Source: Bacillota bacterium
GTDB taxonomy: Bacteria; Bacillota; Clostridia; Christensenellales; SZUA-584
Direction: 5' to 3'
Length of the DNA stretch: 28,244 nt
Assembly (NCBI GenBank): GCA_023459495.1
Contig: JAEWTL010000135.1
Location: forward strand, 1 to 28,244
Made by a program: the position numbers and the translations under genes. Under the pieces are notes generated by a model. The model saw only the letters and a list, made by a program, of their open reading frames with translations. It did no database searches and was not told where the DNA came from. This document shows positions 22,531 to 28,244 of the stretch, one piece after another (the first letter of the stretch is position 1; each line of letters opens with the position of its first letter).

Positions 22531-23199
22531 ATGGCAACAGAACTGGAATATAAAACACTGCAGCTGAAGGAATCCTTAAAATACCGCGGAACAGTACTCC
22601 TGAAATACGATATCAAATATCCACAATTTTATATGAATGGATCGCCTGTAACCTGCCTTAATCAGCGCTATTCAGCGAAAGCCCATGCTTATGCGCAGCA
22701 CTGCCGCAGCACGCTTTTCCAGCAGGCGAAAGAGCAGTATGAGGAAGGTCAGCAAATCGGCGCACCTGTGCACGTGTTTGAGGCAGTAACAGAATTTACG
22801 GTAACGCTTAATGAAGAATGTACGCTGAGCCTGTATTCAGACCGATATGAATATACGGGCGGCGCACATGGTAATACTTTGCGCACATCAGAAACATGGG
22901 ATGTACCCGCCTGCGCACATATTCGTTTGGCCACATTGTGCGCCTTGCCTGCCGGCTGTCGGGCATATATCATCCAACAGGTGGTACGGCAGATTGAAGC
23001 TCAGCTGGGCGAGGGCGAGTACTATTTTGATGATTATAAGAAGAATTCAACGCTTTATTTTAATCCGCATAGCTTTTACCTGACACCGGAAGGCCTGACG
23101 GTATATTACCAGCAGTATGAGATAGCTCCTTATTCAAGCGGAATACCAGAGTTTTCGATCCCTTATTCTGCAGTAATTAGAAAGCCGGATTGCGTATAA
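22531..23199 (+). CDS. DUF3298/DUF4163-type protein without signal peptide
   Basis: 222 residues and the only recognised plus-strand gene. The DUF3298 signature is present: TLSLYSDRYEYTGGAHGN (about 105-122) and YYQQYEIAPYSSGIPEFSIP (about 188-207). The first 95 residues resemble DUF4163. In Bacillus this pair forms the extracellular part of RsiV (anti-SigV, lysozyme-binding) and of the deacetylase PdaC, which have an N-terminal membrane anchor. Here there is none, and an in-frame TAA at 22513-22515 rules out a longer start, so the protein is predicted cytoplasmic. GGGAGG lies 8 nt before the ATG. It diverges from the NHEJ operon. Function unknown. Confidence 0.8.
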   Translation: MATELEYKTLQLKESLKYRGTVLLKYDIKYPQFYMNGSPVTCLNQRYSAKAHAYAQHCRSTLFQQAKEQYEEGQQIGAPVHVFEAVTEFTVTLNEECTLSLYSDRYEYTGGAHGNTLRTSETWDVPACAHIRLATLCALPAGCRAYIIQQVVRQIEAQLGEGEYYFDDYKKNSTLYFNPHSFYLTPEGLTVYYQQYEIAPYSSGIPEFSIPYSAVIRKPDCV

Positions 23200-23223
23200 G
23201 CTCTCGCCACACACAATCCGGCT
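23183..23223. repeat. Inverted repeat at the end of the DUF3298 gene
   Basis: AGCCGGATTG and CAATCCGGCT form a perfect 10-bp stem with a 21-nt loop that includes the stop codon. No T-run follows on either side, so it is a poor intrinsic terminator; it may protect mRNA 3' ends or use another termination route between the convergent genes. Confidence 0.7.
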
Positions 23224-23303
23224 CAATGCAGCCCTTTGTTAAAGAGTATAAAGAAATGGGGCTAATACCCGATCAAAGACAGGTCAAGCTGACCTTCGCC
23301 ATT

Positions 23304-24074
23304 TTACAAAACGCTGTTCAAAAAGCTGATTGCCTTTTCATTCGTAGGGTGCTCAAATAACTCTTTGGGCTCACCTTCTTCCAGTATCATGCCATCTGCC
23401 ATAAAAACAACCCTGTCAGCAACCTCGCGCGCAAATCCCATCTCATGGGTAACGCAGAGCATGGTCATTCCCTGCTTTGCAAGGCCTTTCATAACATTAA
23501 GGACTTCGCCGACAAGCTCAGGATCCAGTGCGCTTGTTGGTTCGTCAAAAAGCATGATTTCCGGCTCCATCGCCAACGCCCTCGCAATGGCGACGCGCTG
23601 CTGCTGTCCACCAGAGAGCTTGCTTGGATATACATCCAATTTATCCGAAAGCCCTACTCTTGCAATAATCTTTTCTGCAGACTTCTTGGCTTCGTCCTTT
23701 GATTTATTGCGTACCAGAACCGGAGCCAGCATTACATTTTCCAGAACAGTCTTATGCGGAAACAGATTGAACCTTTGGAAGACCATTCCCATCTCTAAAA
23801 GCATGGCTTTTTGCTTATCCGGTTCTGCCCTATGCACCGTTTTATTGTGTTCTCTGTGCAAATACAATTCGTCTTTAATATAAATTTTTCCGCTCGTAAT
23901 GTTTTCCAAGTGATTTAGAGAACGCAGATAGGTGGATTTACCAGCTCCGGAAGGACCGATAATACAGATAACCTCGCCTTTCTTCACTGAAAGGTTGATA
24001 TCTTTAAGGACTTCTAAGTGCCCAAAGCTCTTATTAAGGTGTTCCGTTTTTAGTATGTACTGATATGCTTCCAT
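23304..24074 (-). CDS. Polar amino acid ABC transporter ATP-binding protein (GlnQ-like)
   Basis: 256 residues. Walker A GPSGAGKS (K46), Q-loop in MGMVFQRFNLFPH, signature LSGGQQQR, Walker B IMLFDEPTSALDP and the switch histidine in CVTHEMGFA. MGFAREVADR and the overall sequence match the GlnQ/HisP/ArtP subfamily. A charged insertion of roughly ten residues (YLHREHNKTVHRAEPDK) before the Q-loop makes it a little longer than the usual 240. It follows the permease by 9 nt and energises import of the ligand bound by the lipoprotein. Substrate cannot be deduced. Confidence 0.95.
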   Translation of the reverse strand: MEAYQYILKTEHLNKSFGHLEVLKDINLSVKKGEVICIIGPSGAGKSTYLRSLNHLENITSGKIYIKDELYLHREHNKTVHRAEPDKQKAMLLEMGMVFQRFNLFPHKTVLENVMLAPVLVRNKSKDEAKKSAEKIIARVGLSDKLDVYPSKLSGGQQQRVAIARALAMEPEIMLFDEPTSALDPELVGEVLNVMKGLAKQGMTMLCVTHEMGFAREVADRVVFMADGMILEEGEPKELFEHPTNEKAISFLNSVL

Positions 24075-24083
24075 AACTGCCCC

Positions 24084-25127
24084 CTACTCGTAAATAGATA
24101 GTCGCTTTTCAATCTTACCAAAGATAAACGTAAAAATTGCAGTTATGATCAGGTAGATAACAAGCGCCGGGAAGAACACAAGATAATTGCCTTCGCTTGT
24201 CATAATTGTCTTTGATATCGTCGTGATATCCATCAATGATATGGCAAACACAAGCGAGACGTCCTTGATCATCATCACAAATTCATTGCACAATGGCGGT
24301 ATCATTCTTCTTATGGATTGCGGAATAATGATTTCTCTCATTGTCTGGCCATAGCTCATACCCAGTGCTTTGGCCGCTTCGTTCTGCCCTTTATCGATCG
24401 ACTGGATCGCCGCACGTACAATCTCCGCGCAATATGCCGCTGAGTTTAGAGAAAAAGCAATTATGGCTGCTACAAATGCCCCTTTATAAACGGCTTCCAC
24501 GTCACCGGCAGCGAATAAACCTCTCCACGAAAATCCGAAGATTACAGGGAAAGAGAAATACACAACGAAGAGCTGAATCAGCAGAGGCGTTCCCCGAAAG
24601 AAAAAGATATACGCGCTGCTGATTTTGCTGATTATGCGATTTGCCGAGATTTTGCCCAACGCAAGGAATATGCTGAGAATAAAGCCAATCAACATGGATA
24701 ATGTTGTGAGTAATAGAGTCAACTTGACGCCATGAAGTAAATTTTCCCCGCTGCCAAGCATTCTGTAGGTGTAATTCACCATCTGGCCTACAAATTTCCC
24801 GCCCCCGTCATCCGCACTATAAATCTGCCCTGCAAACCCCACGTAAGACTCTTTGATTGACTGCGCACCTGAGGTTGTAAAGGAAAGATAACTGACGACA
24901 CCGAGGTCATTGTATGTAATCACCAACGACTTTCTGGCGCTATCCTTTTCGTCTTCAATAAGCTGTTTGACTTGCGCAGAAGCGTGGTTCATCATCGCTT
25001 CTTCCGACACATTAATTGCGGAAAAAATCCCAATTAACGCCACAGCTGCCATAATTAATATGGCAGCTGTTTTCGTTGAAGAATTCCACTGTTTTACGTT
25101 AATTATTTTTTTTATAATTTTCATCAT
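24084..25127 (-). CDS. Polar amino acid ABC transporter permease with N-terminal extension
   Basis: 347 residues. The C-terminal 225 or so form a normal HisM/GlnP permease: several membrane helices from residue 130 on and the EAA loop NEAAKALGMSYGQTMREII with IPQSIRRMIPP. The first 125 residues are extra: one membrane helix (about 20-39), then about 85 polar residues predicted outside the cell (EEAMMNHASAQVKQLIEDEK, TYNDLGVVSYLSF, YVGFAGQIYSADDGGG). Usual members are 215-240 residues. The two adjacent ATG codons have only a weak AGTGG upstream. It lies between the lipoprotein and ATPase genes. Confidence 0.92.
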   Translation of the reverse strand: MMKIIKKIINVKQWNSSTKTAAILIMAAVALIGIFSAINVSEEAMMNHASAQVKQLIEDEKDSARKSLVITYNDLGVVSYLSFTTSGAQSIKESYVGFAGQIYSADDGGGKFVGQMVNYTYRMLGSGENLLHGVKLTLLLTTLSMLIGFILSIFLALGKISANRIISKISSAYIFFFRGTPLLIQLFVVYFSFPVIFGFSWRGLFAAGDVEAVYKGAFVAAIIAFSLNSAAYCAEIVRAAIQSIDKGQNEAAKALGMSYGQTMREIIIPQSIRRMIPPLCNEFVMMIKDVSLVFAISLMDITTISKTIMTSEGNYLVFFPALVIYLIITAIFTFIFGKIEKRLSIYE

Positions 25128-25160
25128 TCAACCACTTGTAATGATTATTTTTATTCGCCT

Positions 25161-25185
25161 TGTCCACCATGGAATCTTCTGGACA
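25161..25185 (-). repeat. Intercistronic inverted repeat between lipoprotein and permease genes
   Basis: TGTCCA / TGGACA, a 6-bp stem with a 13-nt loop, lies 9 nt after the lipoprotein stop codon. Such hairpins often protect the abundant binding-protein mRNA from 3' decay. No T-run follows, so it should not stop transcription. Confidence 0.45.
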
Positions 25186-25194
25186 TAGTTCGTG

Positions 25195-26082
25195 TTAATT
25201 CGAGCTTCCAAACCAGTAGCTGTAATTCTGTTCAAAGAAGCCCTCTTCGGTAAGCTGCGCAATCGCGTCATTGATCGCTGCCTGAAGTGCAGTGTTTTCC
25301 ATACCTATAGCAACGCCAAACTGCTCCGGCTCGCTTTCATCCTGAAACGCCTTCACATATTCACCAGGGTTAGAAGCCAAGTAGCCATCCGCCACAGTGG
25401 AGTCGACAACAACCGCGTCTACTTCACCATTCGTAAGCTGCGTAAAGCATGTGGTTACTTTTTCATTTGCAGAAATGGTGCAGTTGATGGAACCCGTATC
25501 AACATAGTTCGACATCAATATATCAGATGTTGTTTCTTTCTGTACCGCTATTGCGAGTCCATCCAGATCCATGAAGCTATTGATCGTCCCTTCAAAATCA
25601 GGTCCTACAACGACAGCCTGGTAGTTGTTGATATACGGATCTGAGAATATCATCGTTTCTTTTCTTTCATCCGTAATCGTTACCGCTGAAATTACGCAAT
25701 CATAGTTGACGTCGATTCCCTGGAAGATACCATCCCAAGCCGTATTGATGAAGTTGATCTCAAGGCCCAGTTTTTCTCCCAATGCATGCGCAAAATCGAC
25801 ATCATAACCTACCGGTGTAGTTCCATCTTCCGCAAAATCCTCAAAGGGAGGATACCCGATCTCGACGCCAATGGTAAGAGCGCCTTCCTGCATCAGCTTA
25901 ACTCCGGAAAGATCAATGGTGTCAGCCGACACAGAGGTGGAGACCTCCGGAGTGGACTCAACTGTAGCTGACATTTCGCTTGTATTTTCGCTTGTGGTTT
26001 CACTCGGCTCGCTCGCTGCACACGCCGTTAATGATATTAACATGATGATAGATAATATCACCGCCAATATTTTCTTTTCCAT
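25195..26082 (-). CDS. Amino acid ABC transporter substrate-binding lipoprotein
   Basis: 295 residues. A lipoprotein signal peptide ends in the lipobox LTAC (C21), followed by a Ser/Thr/Glu-rich linker to about residue 52. The SBP_bac_3 domain follows: LTIGVEIGYPPFEDF, TPVGYDVDFAHALGEKLG, the ligand-contact TAWDGIFQG, AVTITDERKE with the Arg that usually binds the carboxylate, and FSDPYINNYQAVVV. These are standard for polar or basic amino acid binding proteins. It is first in the operon, behind a predicted promoter and a leader hairpin, with AGGAGG before the start. Confidence 0.95.
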   Translation of the reverse strand: MEKKILAVILSIIMLISLTACAASEPSETTSENTSEMSATVESTPEVSTSVSADTIDLSGVKLMQEGALTIGVEIGYPPFEDFAEDGTTPVGYDVDFAHALGEKLGLEINFINTAWDGIFQGIDVNYDCVISAVTITDERKETMIFSDPYINNYQAVVVGPDFEGTINSFMDLDGLAIAVQKETTSDILMSNYVDTGSINCTISANEKVTTCFTQLTNGEVDAVVVDSTVADGYLASNPGEYVKAFQDESEPEQFGVAIGMENTALQAAINDAIAQLTEEGFFEQNYSYWFGSSN

Positions 26083-26095
26083 GTAATCCTCCTAT

Positions 26096-26123
26096 AAAAA
26101 ATAAGAGTTGCCCTATACAACTC
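26096..26123 (-). terminator. Terminator-like hairpin in the leader of the ABC operon
   Basis: GAGTTG / CAACTC (6-bp stem, 7-nt loop) followed by TTATTTTTT on the minus strand, ending a few nt before the AGGAGG of the lipoprotein gene and downstream of the predicted promoter. Its place between promoter and gene suggests attenuation. Confidence 0.55.
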
Positions 26124-26137
26124 CTTTGTTTGTATTA

Positions 26138-26166
26138 AAGTTAACATGTACTTAATGGTATGTCAA
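26138..26166 (-). promoter_or_regulatory. Predicted sigma-A promoter of the ABC operon
   Basis: A perfect TTGACA (26161-26166) lies 17 bp before TAACTT (26138-26143) on the minus strand. The -10 is poor, which may point to an activator. Confidence 0.5.
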
Positions 26167-26257
26167 TAGTCATGTTAGCATATTAATATATTCAATTTAA
26201 CTATTTGCCCGATGATATATTAATTATGGTTATAAAACATAATTTAAGGTCTTCGTT

Positions 26258-27199
26258 TTACGATGACTCTTGATCCGGTTTGCGTTTACCAAATCGAAGC
26301 TGGCGAAAATCCACTTGTGATACCAGCGTTGCCGCGAATACGAGCGCACAGCCTGCAATCTCTCTGCCGGTAAATGATTCGTTCAAGAAAATCACTCCGC
26401 TGATGGCTGCAAAAACCGCTTCGAGACTCATGATGAGCGATGCTACGGTTGGATCGGTGCGCTGCTGCCCCAGTATTTGCAGCGTATAACCGATGCCGCC
26501 AGAAACGGCACCCAGGTACAGCAGCGGTGCCCAGCAAGCCAAAACAGTCGAAATCTCTGGCTTTTCAACTATCAGCATCGGAATGGCAGCGCTGATAGAT
26601 GCAACAAAGAACTGTATGCAGGACATTACAACGCCATCCACATTGGGCGAAAAACGGTCTACCACAAGAATATGCACTGTGAATATCAAAGCACACAGAA
26701 GCACATAAAGGTCACCACTGTTGACGGAAAGGCCTTCTTTTACACACAGCAGATATAACCCTGCCAACGCAGCTACTACGCTGAGCCAAATAACGAGCGA
26801 AGCTTTCTTGCCGCCGAAGAATCGGAAAATCGGTACGAACAAAATATAAAGTGCTGTAATGAATCCTGCTTTACCTGCTGTCGTATAAGTCAGGCCGTAC
26901 TGCTGCGTTACCGTGGCAAACATGAGGCATAAACCGCATATCACACTGCCCAGTATAAGCGCTCTGCGCTCGGCCTTTCTGTAAATCCCCTTACTGCCGA
27001 TTTGCTCATCTTTTGATTTGTGACTCCGCGTCCTCCATACAGCGAAAGGTAAAAGCGCAATGCCGCTGACAAAGAATCGAACTGAAGTGAGCGTAAAGGT
27101 GCCTACCTGAACGACACCAACTTTTTGCGCGACAAACGCTGCTCCCCAAATCAAAGCAGTGATAAATAGTAAAACGTTCCCCTGAAGCGATTTTTTCAT
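26258..27199 (-). CDS. EamA/DMT family transporter
   Basis: 313 residues with ten predicted membrane helices in two repeats, as in RhaT/EamA drug-metabolite transporters. The first repeat starts LLFITALIWGAAFVAQKVGV with the usual helix-1 pattern; the second ends ISGVIFLNESFTGREIAGCALVFAATL. A basic loop (WRTRSHKSKDEQIGSKGIYRKAE, about 55-77) lies inside. Such proteins export amino acids or metabolites; the substrate is not readable. It has its own promoter and sits downstream of the marR gene, so it may be controlled by that regulator. The ribosome binding site is weak (GGTAGAGA). Confidence 0.9.
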   Translation of the reverse strand: MKKSLQGNVLLFITALIWGAAFVAQKVGVVQVGTFTLTSVRFFVSGIALLPFAVWRTRSHKSKDEQIGSKGIYRKAERRALILGSVICGLCLMFATVTQQYGLTYTTAGKAGFITALYILFVPIFRFFGGKKASLVIWLSVVAALAGLYLLCVKEGLSVNSGDLYVLLCALIFTVHILVVDRFSPNVDGVVMSCIQFFVASISAAIPMLIVEKPEISTVLACWAPLLYLGAVSGGIGYTLQILGQQRTDPTVASLIMSLEAVFAAISGVIFLNESFTGREIAGCALVFAATLVSQVDFRQLRFGKRKPDQESS

Positions 27200-27231
27200 G
27201 ATGTCTCTACCTTTATGCGCGATTAGGACTC

Positions 27232-27244
27232 CTCAATTATTGAG
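27232..27244. promoter_or_regulatory. Palindrome at the start site of the EamA gene
   Basis: CTCAAT-T-ATTGAG, a perfect 6-bp inverted repeat with a 1-nt centre, lies at the predicted transcription start. It fits a repressor operator in position and size, but differs in sequence from the palindrome at the marR promoter. Confidence 0.4.
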
Positions 27245-27246
27245 CA

Positions 27247-27275
27247 ATTATAATATAAAGGGTGTTTGCGTGCAA
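27247..27275 (-). promoter_or_regulatory. Predicted sigma-A promoter of the EamA gene
   Basis: TTGCAC (27270-27275), 17-bp spacer, perfect TATAAT (27247-27252) on the minus strand. It lies downstream of the terminator of the small membrane protein gene. Confidence 0.75.
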
Positions 27276-27337
27276 TTGTAAAACGTGAATTTTTCTATGA
27301 AATGGTTGAATTTATGATGTGTTTCAATGTACAAAAT

Positions 27338-27365
27338 AAAAAAGCCTCTTGGCTGAAGCCTTTTT
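27338..27365 (-). terminator. Intrinsic terminator after the 50-aa membrane protein
   Basis: As minus-strand RNA an 11-bp stem forms (AAAAAGGCUUC / GAGGCUUUUUU) using two G-U pairs, loop AGCCAA, with the U-tract in the 3' arm. On the plus strand the same positions would be A-C mismatches, so the hairpin serves minus-strand transcripts. Its 5' arm overlaps the stop codon of the small gene. Confidence 0.8.
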
Positions 27366-27516
27366 ATCTGTTCTGCAGGTAGCAGACTCTGTTGTTGTGG
27401 TTTCTGTTGGATACGTATTCCATCGTGCAATATTCATCATACTCACGTGAAGCTTCCTTGGGAGCCAGCAGAATATATAATACCACCAGTGCCACGATCA
27501 CTCCTAACGCGATCAT
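27364..27516 (-). CDS. Small single-span membrane protein, 50 aa, unknown
   Basis: A short ORF with an ATG 8 nt after AAGGAGG, the best ribosome binding site in this region, and an intrinsic terminator starting at its stop codon. The product has a membrane helix at the very N-terminus (IALGVIVALVVLYILLA), then a polar tail of about 30 residues with two cysteines (DEYCTMEY and NNRVCYLQNR). The helix-first layout suggests an N-out or N-in anchor with the tail in solution; orientation is unclear, since the only nearby charges (K20, E21) follow the helix. It begins 41 nt after marR and is probably on the same transcript. I know no family for it. The ribosome binding site, composition and terminator make it a likely real gene. 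Confidence 0.72.
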   Translation of the reverse strand: MIALGVIVALVVLYILLAPKEASREYDEYCTMEYVSNRNHNNRVCYLQNR

Positions 27517-27557
27517 ACAGGTTTCCTCCTTCCTCTTAATTTATTTCAGGCGACCGG

Positions 27558-28031
27558 CTAGCAAAGCCCGCCTTCACCATTATCAAGCTTGACATCTCCT
27601 ACGCCAACCTCGCATACGGCCTGCAGCAGCAGTTGTATGCTTTCAAGCACTTGTTCCCGTTTGTCCGGTCTGACTACGCTGAGCACTCTTTCATAATATT
27701 CATTCATCGAAGACTCGATTCCTCGGAACTCCTTTAGACCCAGCTCGGTAAGCGATATGGTGACAAATCTCCTATTGCCGGGGTCTGTCTCTCTATGAGC
27801 GATTCCCTTGTTTACCAGCGTATCCACCGCCCGGCTGACTGTGCTGTTATCCAGTCCCAGCTTTTCTGCAAGGCTTCTGACTGAAATACTTTGCGTACGC
27901 CCGATTTCCACCATTGCATGGCATTGCGTCAGGGTGATCCCACAGCAGGATTTTAGATGGGTTTCATCCATCACTATTCGTCTTTCTAAATGACGCATCG
28001 TCTCTCGCAGTAATTTCGGATCTTCAGTCAT
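27558..28031 (-). CDS. MarR family transcriptional regulator
   Basis: 157 residues with a MarR winged helix: ISVRSLAEKLGLDNSTVSRAVDTLVNKG (helix-turn-helix around 55-82) and the wing ETDPGNRRFVTISLTELG. An unusual cysteine set, KSCCGITLTQCHAMVEIG (C29, C30, C37), precedes the DNA-binding domain and could serve redox, metal or electrophile sensing. I chose the ATG preceded by GAGGTGA; a longer frame adds nine residues across the ribosome binding site. The gene has its own promoter with a palindrome between the -35 and -10, pointing to autorepression. The 50-aa membrane protein and then the EamA transporter follow. Confidence 0.92.
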   Translation of the reverse strand: MTEDPKLLRETMRHLERRIVMDETHLKSCCGITLTQCHAMVEIGRTQSISVRSLAEKLGLDNSTVSRAVDTLVNKGIAHRETDPGNRRFVTISLTELGLKEFRGIESSMNEYYERVLSVVRPDKREQVLESIQLLLQAVCEVGVGDVKLDNGEGGLC

Positions 28032-28048
28032 TTCTTCACCTCGCAAGC

Positions 28049-28078
28049 ATTGTATCATGCAATAGTTGCATAACGCAA
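28049..28078 (-). promoter_or_regulatory. marR promoter with internal operator palindrome
   Basis: TTGCGT (28073-28078) and TACAAT (28049-28054) are 18 bp apart on the minus strand. The spacer contains ATGCAA-N3-TTGCAT (28057-28071), a perfect 6-bp inverted repeat of the size MarR dimers bind. Binding there would block RNA polymerase. Confidence 0.7.
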
Positions 28079-28099
28079 TATTTGATTAGTAATTTTTAT

Positions 28100-28130
28100 A
28101 AAAAAACAGGAGCCATATTACAGGCTCCCT
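28100..28130 (-). terminator. Intrinsic terminator of a transcript entering from the right
   Basis: Minus-strand GGGAGCC / GGCTCCT (7 bp with one G-U, loop of 8) followed by G and seven T. It ends whatever minus-strand transcript comes from beyond 28244. Confidence 0.85.
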
Positions 28131-28161
28131 AAAGATAAAGGATGAAGATCTCTTGGTTATC

Positions 28162-28230
28162 ATACTGCTCGCCCCTTGCTGACTACACAAGGCGGGCAGT
28201 ATTGAGTCCATTCACGCTGTGTGCGAATGG
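28162..28230. other. Two stem-loops in an otherwise gene-free right edge
   Basis: ATACTGC / GCAGTAT (28162-28168, 28196-28202) is extended inward by CGCC/GGCG and TTG/CAA around a 2-nt bulge, forming a long stem. A second stem CCATTC / GAATGG (28208-28213, 28225-28230) lies beside it. No minus-strand frame stays open leftward of 28212. With the terminator at 28100-28130 this looks like the 3' part of a structured RNA or a structured 3' UTR. I do not recognise it as tRNA, SRP RNA, tmRNA or RNase P RNA; 6S RNA cannot be excluded. Confidence 0.4.
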
Positions 28231-28244
28231 GCTATAAGAACAGC

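Noticed and set aside
23281..23295. Palindrome AGGTCA-N3-TGACCT downstream of the ABC ATPase gene, considered as terminator.
   Set aside because: The loop is only 3 nt and no T-run follows on either strand.
26200..26257. AT-rich stem AATTATG / CATAATT after the EamA gene, considered as terminator.
   Set aside because: The stem is all weak pairs apart from one and lacks a T-run; AT-rich sequence alone explains it.
27248..27430. Minus-strand 60-codon ORF across the EamA promoter.
   Set aside because: It overlaps the terminator, the EamA promoter and the better-supported 50-aa ORF, and has no ribosome binding site.

Overview
The window (28,244 bp, roughly half G+C) comes from the chromosome of an endospore-forming, low-to-mid GC Firmicute of the class Clostridia. 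It carries a complete eight-gene spoIIIA operon, sigG, a YlmC/YmxH-type sporulation gene, the nusA-infB translation operon, and the Asp23/AmaP/DUF2273 envelope-stress genes next to nusB, all in a gene order familiar from clostridia. I cannot name genus or species. Every recognisable gene is on the minus strand except one (22531-23199), so the window reads right to left. No rRNA, tRNA, CRISPR array, insertion sequence or phage gene was seen.

Right to left. (1) 28244-26258: a structured region and terminator from an upstream transcript, then a MarR-type regulator whose predicted promoter holds a perfect operator-like palindrome, then a 50-aa membrane protein with its own ribosome binding site and terminator, then an EamA/DMT exporter with its own promoter. 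(2) 26257-23304: a polar amino acid ABC importer (lipoprotein, permease with an unusual N-terminal extension, ATPase) whose leader holds a terminator-like hairpin. (3) 23199-22531 (+): a DUF3298-type protein without signal peptide, divergent from (4) 22409-19862: an NHEJ operon of Ku, ATP-dependent ligase and LigD-type polymerase as three separate, translationally coupled proteins behind a forespore-sigma-like promoter. (5) 19749-18913: a secreted peptidoglycan-binding protein with a strong terminator. (6) 18821-14003: spoIIIAA to spoIIIAH, with SpoIIIAF only 98 aa. (7) 13829-8091: a nine-gene run asp23-amaP-DUF2273-nusB-TsaD paralogue-folD-xseA-xseB-ispA behind a strong sigma-A promoter and ending at the terminator at 7935-7957. 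(8) 7871-6760: sigG with a SigF-like promoter and its own terminator, then ylmC. (9) 6700-2992: nrdR-pgeF-phoP-phoR behind a sigma-A promoter. (10) 2841-1: rimP-nusA-rnpM-ylxQ-infB, with rimP apparently starting at an ATT codon and a hairpin in its leader that could be a NusA-sensitive attenuator; infB runs off the left edge.

The genes are mostly housekeeping (translation and transcription factors, folate and isoprenoid synthesis, exonuclease VII, dNTP control, phosphate sensing) interleaved with sporulation functions. The forespore-mother-cell channel (SpoIIIA), the late forespore sigma factor (SigG) and spore-type DNA repair (Ku/Lig/Pol) lie within 15 kb, and two of them show forespore-sigma-like promoter sequences. 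No stretch over 300 bases lacks a gene once the 50-aa ORF at 27364-27516 is included. The most unusual points are the ATT start of rimP, the short SpoIIIAF, the TsaD paralogue, the permease extension, the MarR/small protein/EamA module and the structured segment at the right edge. I saw no clear-cut novel multi-gene system; the best candidate for something undescribed is the MarR/50-aa protein unit.
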